A DNA stretch of 64,000 nt from the NCBI GenBank assembly GCA_022823665.1, contig JAJEHN010000001.1, forward strand, positions 434,001 through 498,000. Direction: 5' to 3'. This stretch comes from Thermoanaerobaculia bacterium (GTDB taxonomy: Bacteria; Acidobacteriota; Thermoanaerobaculia; Multivoradales; Multivoraceae). The position numbers were made by a program, and so were the translations under genes. Under the pieces are notes generated by a model. It did not search any database and was not told the origin of the DNA. It saw nothing but the letters and a program-made list of their open reading frames with translations. Of the stretch, positions 26,718 to 35,557 are shown one piece after another; the stretch's first letter is position 1; the number at the start of each line of letters is the position of its first letter.

Positions 26718-27461
26718 GTGAACGAACCGGCGATCGTCTACCCCGCGCTCGCGTTCGCCGGCTGCGTCGCCGGCGCGTTGAACGTGGTCGCGGGAGGCGG
26801 CTCCTTCCTCACGCTGCCGATCCTCATCTTCTTCGGTCTCCCTCCAGGCGTCGCCAACGGCACGAACCGGGTCGCCATCCTGCTGCAGAACGTCGTCGCC
26901 TCGTGGGGCTTCCACCGCCACGGCGTGCTCGACCGGCGGGCCATCCTGTGGGCCGCGCTGCCGGCGACGGCCGGCGCCGGTCTCGGTTCCTGGGCCGCGC
27001 TCCTCATCAGCGACGACGCTTTTCGCCGGGTGCTGGCGGCGCTGATGGTCGTCGTGACCCTGTGGACTCTCTTCTCGCGGCGCAAGGAACCGGACGAGCA
27101 GCCCGCGTCCCTGCGAGTCGGTCTGCTGGCACTCGGCTTCTTCGGAGTCGGCGTCTACGGCGGCTTCGTGCAGGCCGGCGTCGGCTTCTTCATCCTTGCC
27201 GCAACCTCCCTGGCCGGCCTGGATCTGGTCCGCGGCAACGCGGTGAAGGTGCTCAGCATCCTCTGCTTCACCGGACTGTCGCTGCTGCTCTTCGCGCTCT
27301 CCGGCCGCGTCGACTGGGCCTTCGGCCTCGCCCTCGCGGTCGGCAACATGGCCGGCGGCTGGCTGGGCGTGCGGCTCACCGTGCTCAAGGGTCACGCCTG
27401 GGTACAGCGGGTGGTGACGGTGACCGTCATCCTGTTCGCGGTCCGTCTCTGGTTCGGCTGA
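26718..27461 (+). CDS. TSUP family transporter (TauE/SafE-like sulfite/sulfonate permease)
   Basis: A 247-residue polytopic membrane protein with seven to eight hydrophobic helices. The family pattern is duplicated: GALNVVAGGGSFLTLPIL..FFGLPPGVANGTNRVA in the first half and VGVYGGFVQAGVGFFIL..GNAVKV in the second. TSUP proteins move sulfite, sulfonates, thiosulfate or organic anions; the substrate here is not evident. It starts at GTG, 57 bp after the PKD gene, and is convergent with the SDR gene. Confidence 0.9.
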   Translation: MNEPAIVYPALAFAGCVAGALNVVAGGGSFLTLPILIFFGLPPGVANGTNRVAILLQNVVASWGFHRHGVLDRRAILWAALPATAGAGLGSWAALLISDDAFRRVLAALMVVVTLWTLFSRRKEPDEQPASLRVGLLALGFFGVGVYGGFVQAGVGFFILAATSLAGLDLVRGNAVKVLSILCFTGLSLLLFALSGRVDWAFGLALAVGNMAGGWLGVRLTVLKGHAWVQRVVTVTVILFAVRLWFG

Positions 27462-27483
27462 GCGCCACGCTCCGGCGCGGCTC

Positions 27484-28254
27484 CTAGAAGCAGGCGTAGC
27501 CGCCGTCGATCACGAACTCGTCGCCGGTGTGGTACGACGACGCCCTGCTCGCAAGATAGACGGCGATGCCGCTGAAGTCCTCGCCCACGCCCCAGCGGCG
27601 CACCGGAACCCGCCGCAGGACCTTCGTCTGGAACGCTTCCGTGTTGATCGCTCGCTCGGTCATGGCGGTGGCGATCCAGCCGGGCAGCACCGAGTTGACG
27701 CGGATGCCGTGGCGCGCGTGCTCGACCGCCAGGCCGCGCACCATCGCGTTGAGCCCCGCCTTGGTCGAAGCGTAGTGCTCACTGCGCGGCGCGCCGAACA
27801 CCGCGGACAGGCTGCTCGTCGCAACCAGGGAGCCGCCCTCGCCGCGCTCGACCATGTGCCGGATCGCCTGCTGGAACGTCTGGAAGACGCCCTCCATGTT
27901 GACCTGGAAGATCCGGCGCCACTCCTCCATCGACATGTCGACGAAAGGCGTACCGCGGCCGCCGATGCCGGCGTTGGCGAAGCAGGAATCGACCTTGCCC
28001 AGCAGTTCGACCGTGCGCGCGAATGAGGCCGCCACGGCGTCGGCGTCGCCGACGTCGCATCGCAGGGCCTCGACTCGCGTGCCGTGGCGTGCCAACTGCT
28101 CCCGCGCGTTCGCGTTCTTCTCCTCGTTCGTGCCCCAGATGCAGACATCGGCGCCAGCCTGGGCCAGCCCTTCGGCAAAGCCGAGGCCGATTCCGGAGTT
28201 GCCGCCGGTGACGAGAGCCACTGTTCCGCTCAGGTCGAATGCGTCGTAAGCCAA
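27484..28254 (-). CDS. Short-chain dehydrogenase/reductase
   Basis: A classical SDR of 256 residues that would oxidise or reduce an alcohol/ketone with NAD(P). It has TGGNSGIG near residue 16, NAGIGG, the catalytic Ser (TSSLSAVFG) and YASTKAG (Tyr-x3-Lys), and ends DGGYACF. The start is TTG 28254 with AGGAG nearby. It is the last gene of a minus-strand series of seven, 55 bp after the thioesterase. Substrate unknown. Confidence 0.92.
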   Translation of the reverse strand: MAYDAFDLSGTVALVTGGNSGIGLGFAEGLAQAGADVCIWGTNEEKNANAREQLARHGTRVEALRCDVGDADAVAASFARTVELLGKVDSCFANAGIGGRGTPFVDMSMEEWRRIFQVNMEGVFQTFQQAIRHMVERGEGGSLVATSSLSAVFGAPRSEHYASTKAGLNAMVRGLAVEHARHGIRVNSVLPGWIATAMTERAINTEAFQTKVLRRVPVRRWGVGEDFSGIAVYLASRASSYHTGDEFVIDGGYACF

Positions 28255-28309
28255 GGTCGTTCTCCTTCTTCCTTCCGGTCGGTGGTTCGTTGATGCGGCG
28301 CGGCCGGTT

Positions 28310-28759
28310 CTAGCCAGCCATCGAGCGGAAGATCGGCACGACGACCTCCGGCATCCGGCAGTGGTTGCCGGTCGCCTTGTCGACCCAGACGTGGTCCGTC
28401 CGGCCCTCGACGAGCACGCGCCCGTCGACCTCCACCCGGTAGCCGAAGCTCATCGCGCGGCTCTTCAGTCGATCGAGCCAGCAGCGGACCCGCACCCGGT
28501 CGCCGTAGCGGGCGCCGCCCCGGTACTTGAGCTGGACCCCGGTGACCATCAGCCAGTAGCCCTCGTCCTCGATCTTCCGGTAGGCCATGCCGGCGACGCG
28601 GCAGTGATGGGTGCGGGCGAGCTCGAACCACACGAGGTAGTTCGAGTGGTGGACCACGCCCATCTGGTCCGTTTCCTTGTAGCGGACCTCGATCTCGACT
28701 TCGCTGGCCGGCACCTCGAGGCCGGCGGCGTTGACCGCGGTTCCCGTCATCCCGTTCAT
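28310..28759 (-). CDS. Acyl-CoA thioesterase (4HBT/YbgC-like hotdog fold)
   Basis: A 149-residue hotdog protein. The motif YKETDQMGVVHHSNYLVWFE contains the catalytic Asp and the following helix typical of the 4-hydroxybenzoyl-CoA thioesterase family, and the strand pattern GVQLKYRGGARYGDRVRV fits. It hydrolyses some acyl-CoA to free acid and CoA. The ATG 28759 overlaps the stop of the glycosyltransferase (ATGA); ATG 28750 is an alternative start. Confidence 0.9.
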   Translation of the reverse strand: MNGMTGTAVNAAGLEVPASEVEIEVRYKETDQMGVVHHSNYLVWFELARTHHCRVAGMAYRKIEDEGYWLMVTGVQLKYRGGARYGDRVRVRCWLDRLKSRAMSFGYRVEVDGRVLVEGRTDHVWVDKATGNHCRMPEVVVPIFRSMAG

Positions 28760-29457
28760 GTCGGCCCGCGACTGTAGCGGAGAACCGTGGCGATGATCTT
28801 CCAGCCCGCCCGAACCGTGCCGGAAACCGTGCCGGTGATCTTCGAGACGCCGGTCCGGCGGCGGTAGCTGACCGGCGCCTCGACCACCCGCAGACCCCGC
28901 CGCAGCGCCTTGACCTGCATCTCCGCCGTCCAGCCGAAGTCCGGATCCCGCATGCCGAGCGACTCGAGCGCCCGCCACGAGACCGCGCGGAACGGTCCCA
29001 GGTCGGTAAAGCGATGCCCGTAGAGCAGGCGCACGAGCAGGCATGCGAACCGGTTCCCCCATCGCGCCTGCGGCAGCAGGGCCCCCGGTTCGGCCTCTCC
29101 CAGCACCCGCGAGCCGATGACCAGGTCCGCCTCGCCCCGCGCGATCGGCTCCACCAGCAGCAGCATCTCGTCGGGATGGTCCGAGTAGTCCGCGTCCAGG
29201 AAGACGACGACCTCGGGCGGTCCGGTCCGCCGCAGGTGGTCGAGTCCGGCCAGACAGGCGCTGCCGTAGCCCTGGACCGGGGCCGGCACGACCTCGGCGC
29301 CGGCTTCACGCGCGTGCGCCGCCGTCGCGTCCCGCGAGTTGTTGTCGGCGACGACGACGCGGCGCACCAGGCCGGCCGGCAGGTCCGCGAGCACCAGGCC
29401 GATCGACTCCTCCTCGTTGTAGGCGGGGATGACGACGTCGATCGCCGGCGCGGTCAC
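28756..29457 (-). CDS. Family 2 glycosyltransferase (polyprenyl-phosphate sugar synthase-like)
   Basis: A GT2 enzyme of 233 residues starting at GTG 29457, which overlaps the stop of the membrane-protein gene (GTGA). It has the N-terminal IDVVIPAYNEEESIG, VVADNNSRD, and the metal/sugar-binding FLDADYSDHPDE (DxD-like), plus GSRVLG and GPFRAVS..FGWTAEMQVKA typical of dolichol-phosphate-mannose/undecaprenyl-phosphate glycosyltransferases. No membrane helices are obvious, so a soluble, membrane-associated enzyme is expected, acting on a lipid-linked acceptor. Confidence 0.88.
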   Translation of the reverse strand: MTAPAIDVVIPAYNEEESIGLVLADLPAGLVRRVVVADNNSRDATAAHAREAGAEVVPAPVQGYGSACLAGLDHLRRTGPPEVVVFLDADYSDHPDEMLLLVEPIARGEADLVIGSRVLGEAEPGALLPQARWGNRFACLLVRLLYGHRFTDLGPFRAVSWRALESLGMRDPDFGWTAEMQVKALRRGLRVVEAPVSYRRRTGVSKITGTVSGTVRAGWKIIATVLRYSRGPT

Positions 29458-30320
29458 AAGGTGACGCCGAAACGGTTCCGCAGCACGAACGCGAAGGCGA
29501 GGGAGAGGATCAGGAAGGCGACCAGCCAGTGGACGTCGAACAGGCCGAAGAAGGAGATCGAAGCGGTGCCGTACTGCACGTCGATCCGTTCGATCGGCCC
29601 GCCGCGCGGAAGCGAGGGCTCCGCCGGGTAGAGCAACTGGTCGAGGATCGCCGCCCGGCGCCTGGTCGGCGAGCGGCGCACCCACAGCGCGCCGGCGTCC
29701 GGATCGGCGACGAAGAGGCTCTTCGTGAAGGCCCCGCCATCCACCCGCACGACGAGTTCGTGTCGCCCCGGCTCGTCCGCCCGCAGGCGCCACACGACCT
29801 GCCGCAGGCTCGGCACCCAGACGTCGGCCGTCTCCACGGCGACGCCGGGCGGCGCCTCCACCTCGATCGGCGGCCGCGGCGCGGCTTCATCCCCTCCCGC
29901 GGCCGCCGGTTCAGCAGCCGCCAGGTCGACGACGAGCAGCGTCTGCTCGCCCGCTTCGAGCCCCTCGTAGCCGTAGTGGAACTGCAACTGGGCGATCAGC
30001 AGCATGAAAGGCACGATCATCCACAGCAGCGGCACCAGGTTCAGCCGCAGGTAGGTCAGGTTCTCGCGCAGCAGCCGAAGCTGGGCCGCCAGCACGGCCC
30101 GCAGGTCGTCGTTGAACAGTCGCACCTCGAGCAGGTGCCCGAACAGCCGCCGCTTGACCGCGGCGATCGCCGGCTGGTTCGACGTCCAGCGGTAGACGAG
30201 CAGCGCGAAGATGCCCGAGACCAGCGCCACGACGGCCACCGGCACGATCGGCGGCAGGGCCGCGAAGGGCCGGAGCGCCACGTCGAAGACGGCGCGGAGG
30301 ACGGCGTTCAGAAGGGACAT
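29454..30320 (-). CDS. Three-helix membrane protein with extracytoplasmic domain, unknown function
   Basis: The 288-residue protein has membrane helices at about 24-44, 95-115 and 262-282. A charged helical segment with Leu/Arg periodicity (KRRLFGHLLEVRLFNDDLRA) lies between the first two, and a roughly 140-residue beta-rich domain lies between the last two. The helix/coiled-coil/helix order is loosely like the Oxa1/EMC3 (DUF106) insertase group, but that is only a topological resemblance. It overlaps the GT2 gene by 4 bp and follows the RHH gene by 19 bp. Confidence 0.75.
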   Translation of the reverse strand: MSLLNAVLRAVFDVALRPFAALPPIVPVAVVALVSGIFALLVYRWTSNQPAIAAVKRRLFGHLLEVRLFNDDLRAVLAAQLRLLRENLTYLRLNLVPLLWMIVPFMLLIAQLQFHYGYEGLEAGEQTLLVVDLAAAEPAAAGGDEAAPRPPIEVEAPPGVAVETADVWVPSLRQVVWRLRADEPGRHELVVRVDGGAFTKSLFVADPDAGALWVRRSPTRRRAAILDQLLYPAEPSLPRGGPIERIDVQYGTASISFFGLFDVHWLVAFLILSLAFAFVLRNRFGVTL

Positions 30321-30339
30321 CGACGGCGTTCGGGCGGCG

Positions 30340-30534
30340 CTAGGAGATGTACCCCAGGCCGCGGAGCCGTTTCTCGATCTCCTCCCTCGACTCGGCGCCT
30401 TCGAGCTTGGCCAGCTCCTTCTCGAGCGCGTGGGTGATGAACTCCTCGACGGACGAGTAGCCCGCGATGTCGCTGTATCGCTTCACCCTGGCGATCAGTT
30501 CCTTGTCGAGCTTTACCTTGCCGCCGCCGAACAT
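30340..30534 (-). CDS. Small ribbon-helix-helix-like protein
   Basis: A 64-residue protein with a short N-terminal strand (KVKLDKELIARVKRY) followed by two helices (SSVEEFITHALEKELAKL), the CopG/Arc-type pattern for dimeric DNA-binding proteins, though it could be only an oligomerisation module. AGGAGG lies just upstream of the ATG. It is embedded between the phosphohydrolase and membrane-protein genes, so it may regulate this operon. Confidence 0.75.
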   Translation of the reverse strand: MFGGGKVKLDKELIARVKRYSDIAGYSSVEEFITHALEKELAKLEGAESREEIEKRLRGLGYIS

Positions 30535-30572
30535 GCGTCTCCTCCTTCGCTAGCGGGGTCGTCCGACCCGGT

Positions 30573-32573
30573 TCAGGGCGAGCCCGTCGCCGCGCCGCCC
30601 GCAAGGGATGGGAACTCTTCCACGCCGTACTCGGCCAGGATCGAGCCCGCCAGGTCGACGATGCCCCGCGCGGGGCGGCCAAGCGGACGACTGAGCAGGA
30701 GCACGCCCGGCACGGTCCGGTGGTCCATCATGTGATCGCCGCTCCAGGCGCTGTCGTTGTCGCTGAAGACCTCTCCCACGACCTCGCCCGACGCCGACTC
30801 CGTCGCCCCGCGGTAGCCCTTCGCGTAACCGACCACCAGATCGGGACCGATCGCGGCCCCTTCCTGGAAGGCGTATTCCTCGCGAAGGTGGACCTCCGTG
30901 ATCGCGGATTCGCCCGTCTCCGGGTCGACGACCGCCAGCAGTTCCCGCTTCAGCTCCCGAACCAGATCGAGGCGCTCCGCCGCCGTCACCGTGCCGTCGC
31001 GTTCACGGCCGCGCAGGTTGACGTAGAGACCCGAGAAGCCGATCCCGTAGGCCCTGGTGTTGTCCCAGTCGACGTTCAGCAGGAAGCCCTCATCCGCGTA
31101 GGGATCCGGACTTCTCGGCGCCAGGTAGCCCCGCTCGATCAGCCAGGCGTTCAGGTGGAAGGCGCGGCGCCAGGAGGCGAAGCCGTGGTCCGACATGACG
31201 ATCAGCAGCGGCTCGTCCGCGCCGCTGTCGCCGAGGCCGGCTTCGGCTTCGAGCCGGTCCAGCGTCTGCCCGACGATCGCGTCGAGGCCCTCGTAGAGGG
31301 TCGGGATCAGGTCCTCGTGCACGGCGTCGGCTTCCGGGTCATAGGCGGGGTGCTCCGGATCGCGCGACCGCCAGCGGACGTGGCCGATCTGGTCCACGTT
31401 GCCGAAGTAGTAGAAGAGGAATCCGCCCTCCTGCTCGAGGTAGCGGTCCAGCACGTAGCCGTACTGCTCGGCGACTTCGTCGCCGGCGATCTTCGCCTGG
31501 GCCAGGAACTCCTCCGGGGTGAAGACGCCCTCGGTCAGGGTCTTCGTGTCCTCGGGCATCCCTTCCGTGTAGAAACGATCGACCGCCTCCGCCAGCTCGG
31601 CCGCGAAATCGGGCGGCGTCGAGATCGGCGCCGCGGGCGAGATCGGATCGTGGTCGATCGGACTGACGTAGAGCTCGAACTCAGGCTCGAGCGCGCGCAG
31701 GTACATCCGGCAGATGCCGCGCAGGTGCTGGGTCGGCATCATCTCGAAGTCCACCTCGAGCCAGTCGCTCCACTCCCCGACCTCCAGCACGATCTCCTGG
31801 TCGCCAAGTTCGATCTTGGCGCTCTCCGTCTCCGGATCGAGGTACACGGTGAACGGCACGGTCAGCTGCTCGGGCTCCCGCAGCAGGGGATTCGGGGGTC
31901 CGAGCAACTCGGCCTCGACCACGTTGTCGTAGATGTCGAGCTCGACGATGTCGCCGCCGGTGATGTCGCGGTCGGCGAACAGCTCCGACGTGTAGAAGGT
32001 GAAGGTGCCGTCCGTGCCCTGGATGTCGCTCGTGCCCATGCCCGAGAGTTCGCGGCTCGCCGTGCCCGAGACCGGGAAGTTCGCCGGCATGCGGATGACC
32101 GTCGTACGCACCCCGTGCTCCTCCAGCACCTCCCAGAACGGCGTGCCGTGCCGGAACTGCTCGTAGTCGCCGCCGGTGAGCGGGAACTGCCAGGGACCGA
32201 CGTTCAGGAAGCGTCCGCCCGAGGACGCGGCGGCCGTCGACGGGTACGGGATCATCGTGTCCGGGTCCCGGTGCAGGAAGTCGAAGATGCCGTGGCCGCC
32301 CGGGTCCATGCCGGTGATGAAGCTCGACCAGGCGACGGGGCTGTGCGGCGGGATCGTCGTCTCCAGTTCCGTGAAGCCGCCCATGGCCTCGAGCCGGGCG
32401 AAGTTCGGCAACCTCCCTTCGTCGATCAACTGCCGCGTGAGCGCGGGGTCCAGGCCGTCGAAGCCGAGCACGACGACCTTCGGCCCCTCCGACGGGCCGA
32501 CGCCACCGCCGCCGCAGGCCACTGCCAGGGCGGCCAGGAGCATCGTCGCCGCAAGGGGGACCAGCCGCTTCAC
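30573..32573 (-). CDS. Alkaline-phosphatase-superfamily lipoprotein (type I phosphodiesterase-like)
   Basis: A metal-dependent phosphohydrolase or phosphotransferase of 666 residues. A lipobox (LAVAC, Cys about 20) predicts a lipoprotein. The first metal Asp lies in VVVLGFDGLDP, and the nucleophile position (Thr in nucleotide pyrophosphatases) is Ser in HSPVAWSSFITG. Further metal ligands are in VMSDHGF and SGDHMMDHR. The start overlaps the stop of the second AP-superfamily gene (ATGA), so the two are made together. The substrate is unknown; phospholipid head groups or surface glycans are possible. Confidence 0.88.
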   Translation of the reverse strand: MKRLVPLAATMLLAALAVACGGGGVGPSEGPKVVVLGFDGLDPALTRQLIDEGRLPNFARLEAMGGFTELETTIPPHSPVAWSSFITGMDPGGHGIFDFLHRDPDTMIPYPSTAAASSGGRFLNVGPWQFPLTGGDYEQFRHGTPFWEVLEEHGVRTTVIRMPANFPVSGTASRELSGMGTSDIQGTDGTFTFYTSELFADRDITGGDIVELDIYDNVVEAELLGPPNPLLREPEQLTVPFTVYLDPETESAKIELGDQEIVLEVGEWSDWLEVDFEMMPTQHLRGICRMYLRALEPEFELYVSPIDHDPISPAAPISTPPDFAAELAEAVDRFYTEGMPEDTKTLTEGVFTPEEFLAQAKIAGDEVAEQYGYVLDRYLEQEGGFLFYYFGNVDQIGHVRWRSRDPEHPAYDPEADAVHEDLIPTLYEGLDAIVGQTLDRLEAEAGLGDSGADEPLLIVMSDHGFASWRRAFHLNAWLIERGYLAPRSPDPYADEGFLLNVDWDNTRAYGIGFSGLYVNLRGRERDGTVTAAERLDLVRELKRELLAVVDPETGESAITEVHLREEYAFQEGAAIGPDLVVGYAKGYRGATESASGEVVGEVFSDNDSAWSGDHMMDHRTVPGVLLLSRPLGRPARGIVDLAGSILAEYGVEEFPSLAGGAATGSP

Positions 32574-34717
32574 GCCGCCGCTCCCGCAGCACCGCGGTCG
32601 AGAGTCGCCGGGTCGAAGACCGGCTCACCCTCCATGTAGTCCGGCTTGTCGATGCCGAACAGGGCCAGCGCGGTGGGCGCCATGTCGAGAAGCGACAGGT
32701 CGTCGCCGCGATTGACGGGGCGGCTGCTGAAGAAGACGCCGGGGACCAGCCGCGGGTCGACGCAGTGGTCGCCGCTCCACGCCTTCGTGTTGTCGGAAAA
32801 GACCGGGCCCGCGACGACGCCGACCGCGCAGTCCCAGGACACGCGGTAGCCGTCGTTGTAGCCCACGATCAGGTCGGGGGCGTTGCCCTTGTAAGGACCG
32901 GTGTACAGGTCCTCGGCGTCGAAGGCGGCGTTGATGCCGACCGCGCTCCGCTCCTCGTCGGGCAGACCCTTCCAGGCCGAGATGAGTTCGCGCTTGAGGG
33001 AGCGCGCTTCGTCGCCCGGCTCCACGATGCCGGAGGCCTCGCGGCCCTTGAGATTCAGGAACACGCCGGCCAGGCCGAGCGCGTAGGCCCGCGTGCGCGA
33101 CCAGTCCACGCCCTCCAGCCACTCCTCGCTGCCGTCGGCGTCCTCCCTCAGCACGAGGTAGCCGTGGTCCAGCAGCCAGCGGTTCAGGTTCACGCCGCGC
33201 CTGAAGGAGGCGAAGCCGTGGTCCGAGAGCACGATCAGAAGATCGTCGTCGTCCAGCTTCTCCATCACCCGGCCGACGAGGGCGTCGTTGTGCCGGTAGT
33301 GGTCCTCGATCGTCCGGCGTGCCCTCCCCGTCTTTCGACCCTTCGCCGCCGGGTGTCCGTCCTCCATGTACCGCCAGAACATGTGCTGGATCCGGTCGGT
33401 TGCGTCGAAGACGCAGGTCAGACTCCCCCGCCGCAGGCGCTCGAGCGCGGCGAAGAACATCTCCTCCCGCTCGCGGTCGATGTCGTAGGACTGCCGGAGG
33501 AAGGTCGCGTCGTCCGTCACGCCCTCGTTGAGCGCGGTCGTGTCCTCCGCGAGCCCCAGCGTGGCGAAGTCGCCGACCCGTTTCACCAGGTAGGGCGCGT
33601 AGTACGAGGGATGGGAGATCGGCATCGCCGGCTTCTCGGGATCGATGTTGATCGCGGTCAGGTAGAGCGACGTGTGCTCGCCGGCCTCGGTCAGCATCAT
33701 CCGGGTCAGGCCGTGGACCTTGACCCCGGGCGCGGCGCGGAACTCGAGACGCACCCAGTCCGAGAGCTCTCCCCTCTCGAGTTCGACCGTCTCCCCCGCC
33801 ACCGCTACCGTCGCGGTTTCGGCCTCGCGGTCGACCTCGACCGTCATCGGCGCGCGGAGCGGCGGCGGCGGGTCGCCCTCCAGGAAGCTGTTCTCGGGCC
33901 CCTCGATGACGCAGTCGAAGTGGTCCGGGCCGGCGCCGTTCGAGGCCAGCGGCACGCGCACACCGCCCTCCCGGATCGTCTCCGTCGCCGGCCGCGTCGT
34001 GTAGTAGAGGAACGTGCCCTGGCTGCCCACCAGGTCCGGCACGCACATCGCCGCCAGTTGCGCGCCGTAGAACCGGTCGGGCGGGAAGGTGATCGGCACC
34101 CGCAGCACCGTGCTCCAGACGTTCCGCTCACCCAGAACGGTCCAGAACGGCTTCGACCGCCGGAGCATGCGGATCTCCGGCTTCTGCAGCGGGATCTTCC
34201 ACTTGCCGAGCTTCAGGAAGCGCTCGACCCGGCCGATGTGGGCAGACGACAGCTTCGGCAGGTAGCTCCGCAGGTCGCGGTCGAGGAAGTCGAAGATGTT
34301 GTGCTTGCCAGGATTGGCCCCGGTCGCGAACGTCGACCAGGCGACCGGAGACAGCGCCGGGAAGGTGCTGGCGATCCGCCGGTAGCTGCCCTGCTCGCTG
34401 AGCTGCTTGAAGTTGGGGAGCTTCCCCTCCTTCATCATCCGTTCGGTCAACCGTGGATCCTGGCCGTCGAGACCGACGAAGACGAGCCGGCTGACGTGGG
34501 CCTTCGGCGGCTTCTTCCGCCGCACGACCCGCCACAGGGTCCGCACCGGCCACGCCAGAAGCGAGACGAAGGCAAGCGCCACCGTCGCCAGCAGCACCAG
34601 GAACGACGACATCAGCGCGAACCCCGCCCCGGGGCCGATGTAGGCCGCCGCCGGCGCCGCGGCCAGGAGCGCCGCAAGAAACGCCAGCGCGACGGTTACG
34701 AGACGCTGAGCTGGCAA
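32570..34717 (-). CDS. Membrane-anchored alkaline-phosphatase-superfamily protein
   Basis: A second AP-superfamily enzyme, 715 residues from TTG 34717 (GGAGAAAACCG just upstream); the frame is also open to ATG 34804, which would add 29 basic residues. It has a signal/anchor helix, the YIGPGAG motif, another membrane helix (about 33-60), then the catalytic domain: FVGLDGQDP with metal Asp, LSPVAWSTFATG with the Ser nucleophile position, LSDHGF and SGDHCVDPR. It shares the whole catalytic layout with its downstream neighbour, implying ancient duplication. First gene of a seven-gene minus-strand series. Confidence 0.85.
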   Translation of the reverse strand: MPAQRLVTVALAFLAALLAAAPAAAYIGPGAGFALMSSFLVLLATVALAFVSLLAWPVRTLWRVVRRKKPPKAHVSRLVFVGLDGQDPRLTERMMKEGKLPNFKQLSEQGSYRRIASTFPALSPVAWSTFATGANPGKHNIFDFLDRDLRSYLPKLSSAHIGRVERFLKLGKWKIPLQKPEIRMLRRSKPFWTVLGERNVWSTVLRVPITFPPDRFYGAQLAAMCVPDLVGSQGTFLYYTTRPATETIREGGVRVPLASNGAGPDHFDCVIEGPENSFLEGDPPPPLRAPMTVEVDREAETATVAVAGETVELERGELSDWVRLEFRAAPGVKVHGLTRMMLTEAGEHTSLYLTAINIDPEKPAMPISHPSYYAPYLVKRVGDFATLGLAEDTTALNEGVTDDATFLRQSYDIDREREEMFFAALERLRRGSLTCVFDATDRIQHMFWRYMEDGHPAAKGRKTGRARRTIEDHYRHNDALVGRVMEKLDDDDLLIVLSDHGFASFRRGVNLNRWLLDHGYLVLREDADGSEEWLEGVDWSRTRAYALGLAGVFLNLKGREASGIVEPGDEARSLKRELISAWKGLPDEERSAVGINAAFDAEDLYTGPYKGNAPDLIVGYNDGYRVSWDCAVGVVAGPVFSDNTKAWSGDHCVDPRLVPGVFFSSRPVNRGDDLSLLDMAPTALALFGIDKPDYMEGEPVFDPATLDRGAAGAAA

Positions 34718-34814
34718 CGGTTTTCTCCGGGGAGTGCGCGGCCGGAAGCTCAAGAAGCGACGACGCGCGAAGCGGTGCGGAGCATACCAATGCAGGGGTA
34801 GCATCGCCGTCGCT

Positions 34815-35462
34815 GTGAAGGGCAGATCAATCTGGCGCAGACTCCGCTACGGGCGGCCGATCGTCGTCGTCTCCGGCCTGCCCCGCTCCGGTACTTCGAT
34901 GGCAATGAAGATGCTCGAGGCCGGGGGCATGGAAATCGTGACCGACGGCGAACGCGAAGCCGACGAGGACAACCCGCGCGGCTACTACGAAGACGAGCGG
35001 GTCAAGGACCTGGCGAACGCGCCGGACAAGTCCTGGCTCAGGGCCTCACGCGGCCGCGCGGTCAAGGTCATCTCCTTCCTGCTCAAGGACCTGCCGCCGA
35101 ACCTGAACTACCAGGTCATCCTGATGCGCCGCGACCTGACCGAGGTGCTCGCATCGCAGCGCAAGATGCTCGACCGCCGCGGCGAGACCGACGACACGCC
35201 GGACGAGCGAATGATGGAGCTGTGGCAGGACCAGCTCTGGCGGGTGAACTACCTGCTGAAGAAGGCGCCGCAGTTCGAGTGGGTCGAGATCGAGTACGGC
35301 GAGGCGCTCCGGGACCCCGCGGCGGCTGCGACTCGGATCGCCAGTCTGGTGGACGGACTAGATGAGATGGGGATGGCATCGGTGGTCGATCCGGCCCTCT
35401 ACCGGAACCGGGCAATCCCGGGAAGTGAAAGCGAGTTGCGCTCGTCGAACAGCGGTTCATAG
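34815..35462 (+). CDS. Sulfotransferase-like P-loop protein
   Basis: A 215-residue protein with VVVSGLPRSGTSMAMKML at the N-terminus, the 5'-phosphosulfate loop of PAPS-dependent sulfotransferases, and a later VILMRRDLTEVLASQRKM resembling the 3'-phosphate-binding segment. It is shorter than most sulfotransferases, so the acceptor part may be reduced. GTG 34815 starts at the conserved part; an in-frame ATG at 34734 would overlap the divergent phosphohydrolase start region. The context with phosphohydrolases and a glycosyltransferase suggests envelope-glycan or lipid modification. Confidence 0.8.
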   Translation: MKGRSIWRRLRYGRPIVVVSGLPRSGTSMAMKMLEAGGMEIVTDGEREADEDNPRGYYEDERVKDLANAPDKSWLRASRGRAVKVISFLLKDLPPNLNYQVILMRRDLTEVLASQRKMLDRRGETDDTPDERMMELWQDQLWRVNYLLKKAPQFEWVEIEYGEALRDPAAAATRIASLVDGLDEMGMASVVDPALYRNRAIPGSESELRSSNSGS

Positions 35463-35557
35463 ACGATCTGCTATCTTGGAAACACTGCCTCCGGGCACTC
35501 GCAGGTCCACACGATGGGGCCTGCCGGCCTCGGGCACCAGTCGAGAGGATCACGCCG

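Noticed and set aside
27462..27478. Hairpin GCGCC/GGCGC between the TSUP and SDR genes as terminator
   Set aside because: Only 5 bp with a 7-base loop and no T-tract; such stems are common by chance in high-GC DNA.
30720..34801. Two long plus-strand ORFs antisense to the alkaline-phosphatase-superfamily genes
   Set aside because: No recognisable motifs; minus strand has catalytic and metal-binding motifs throughout.
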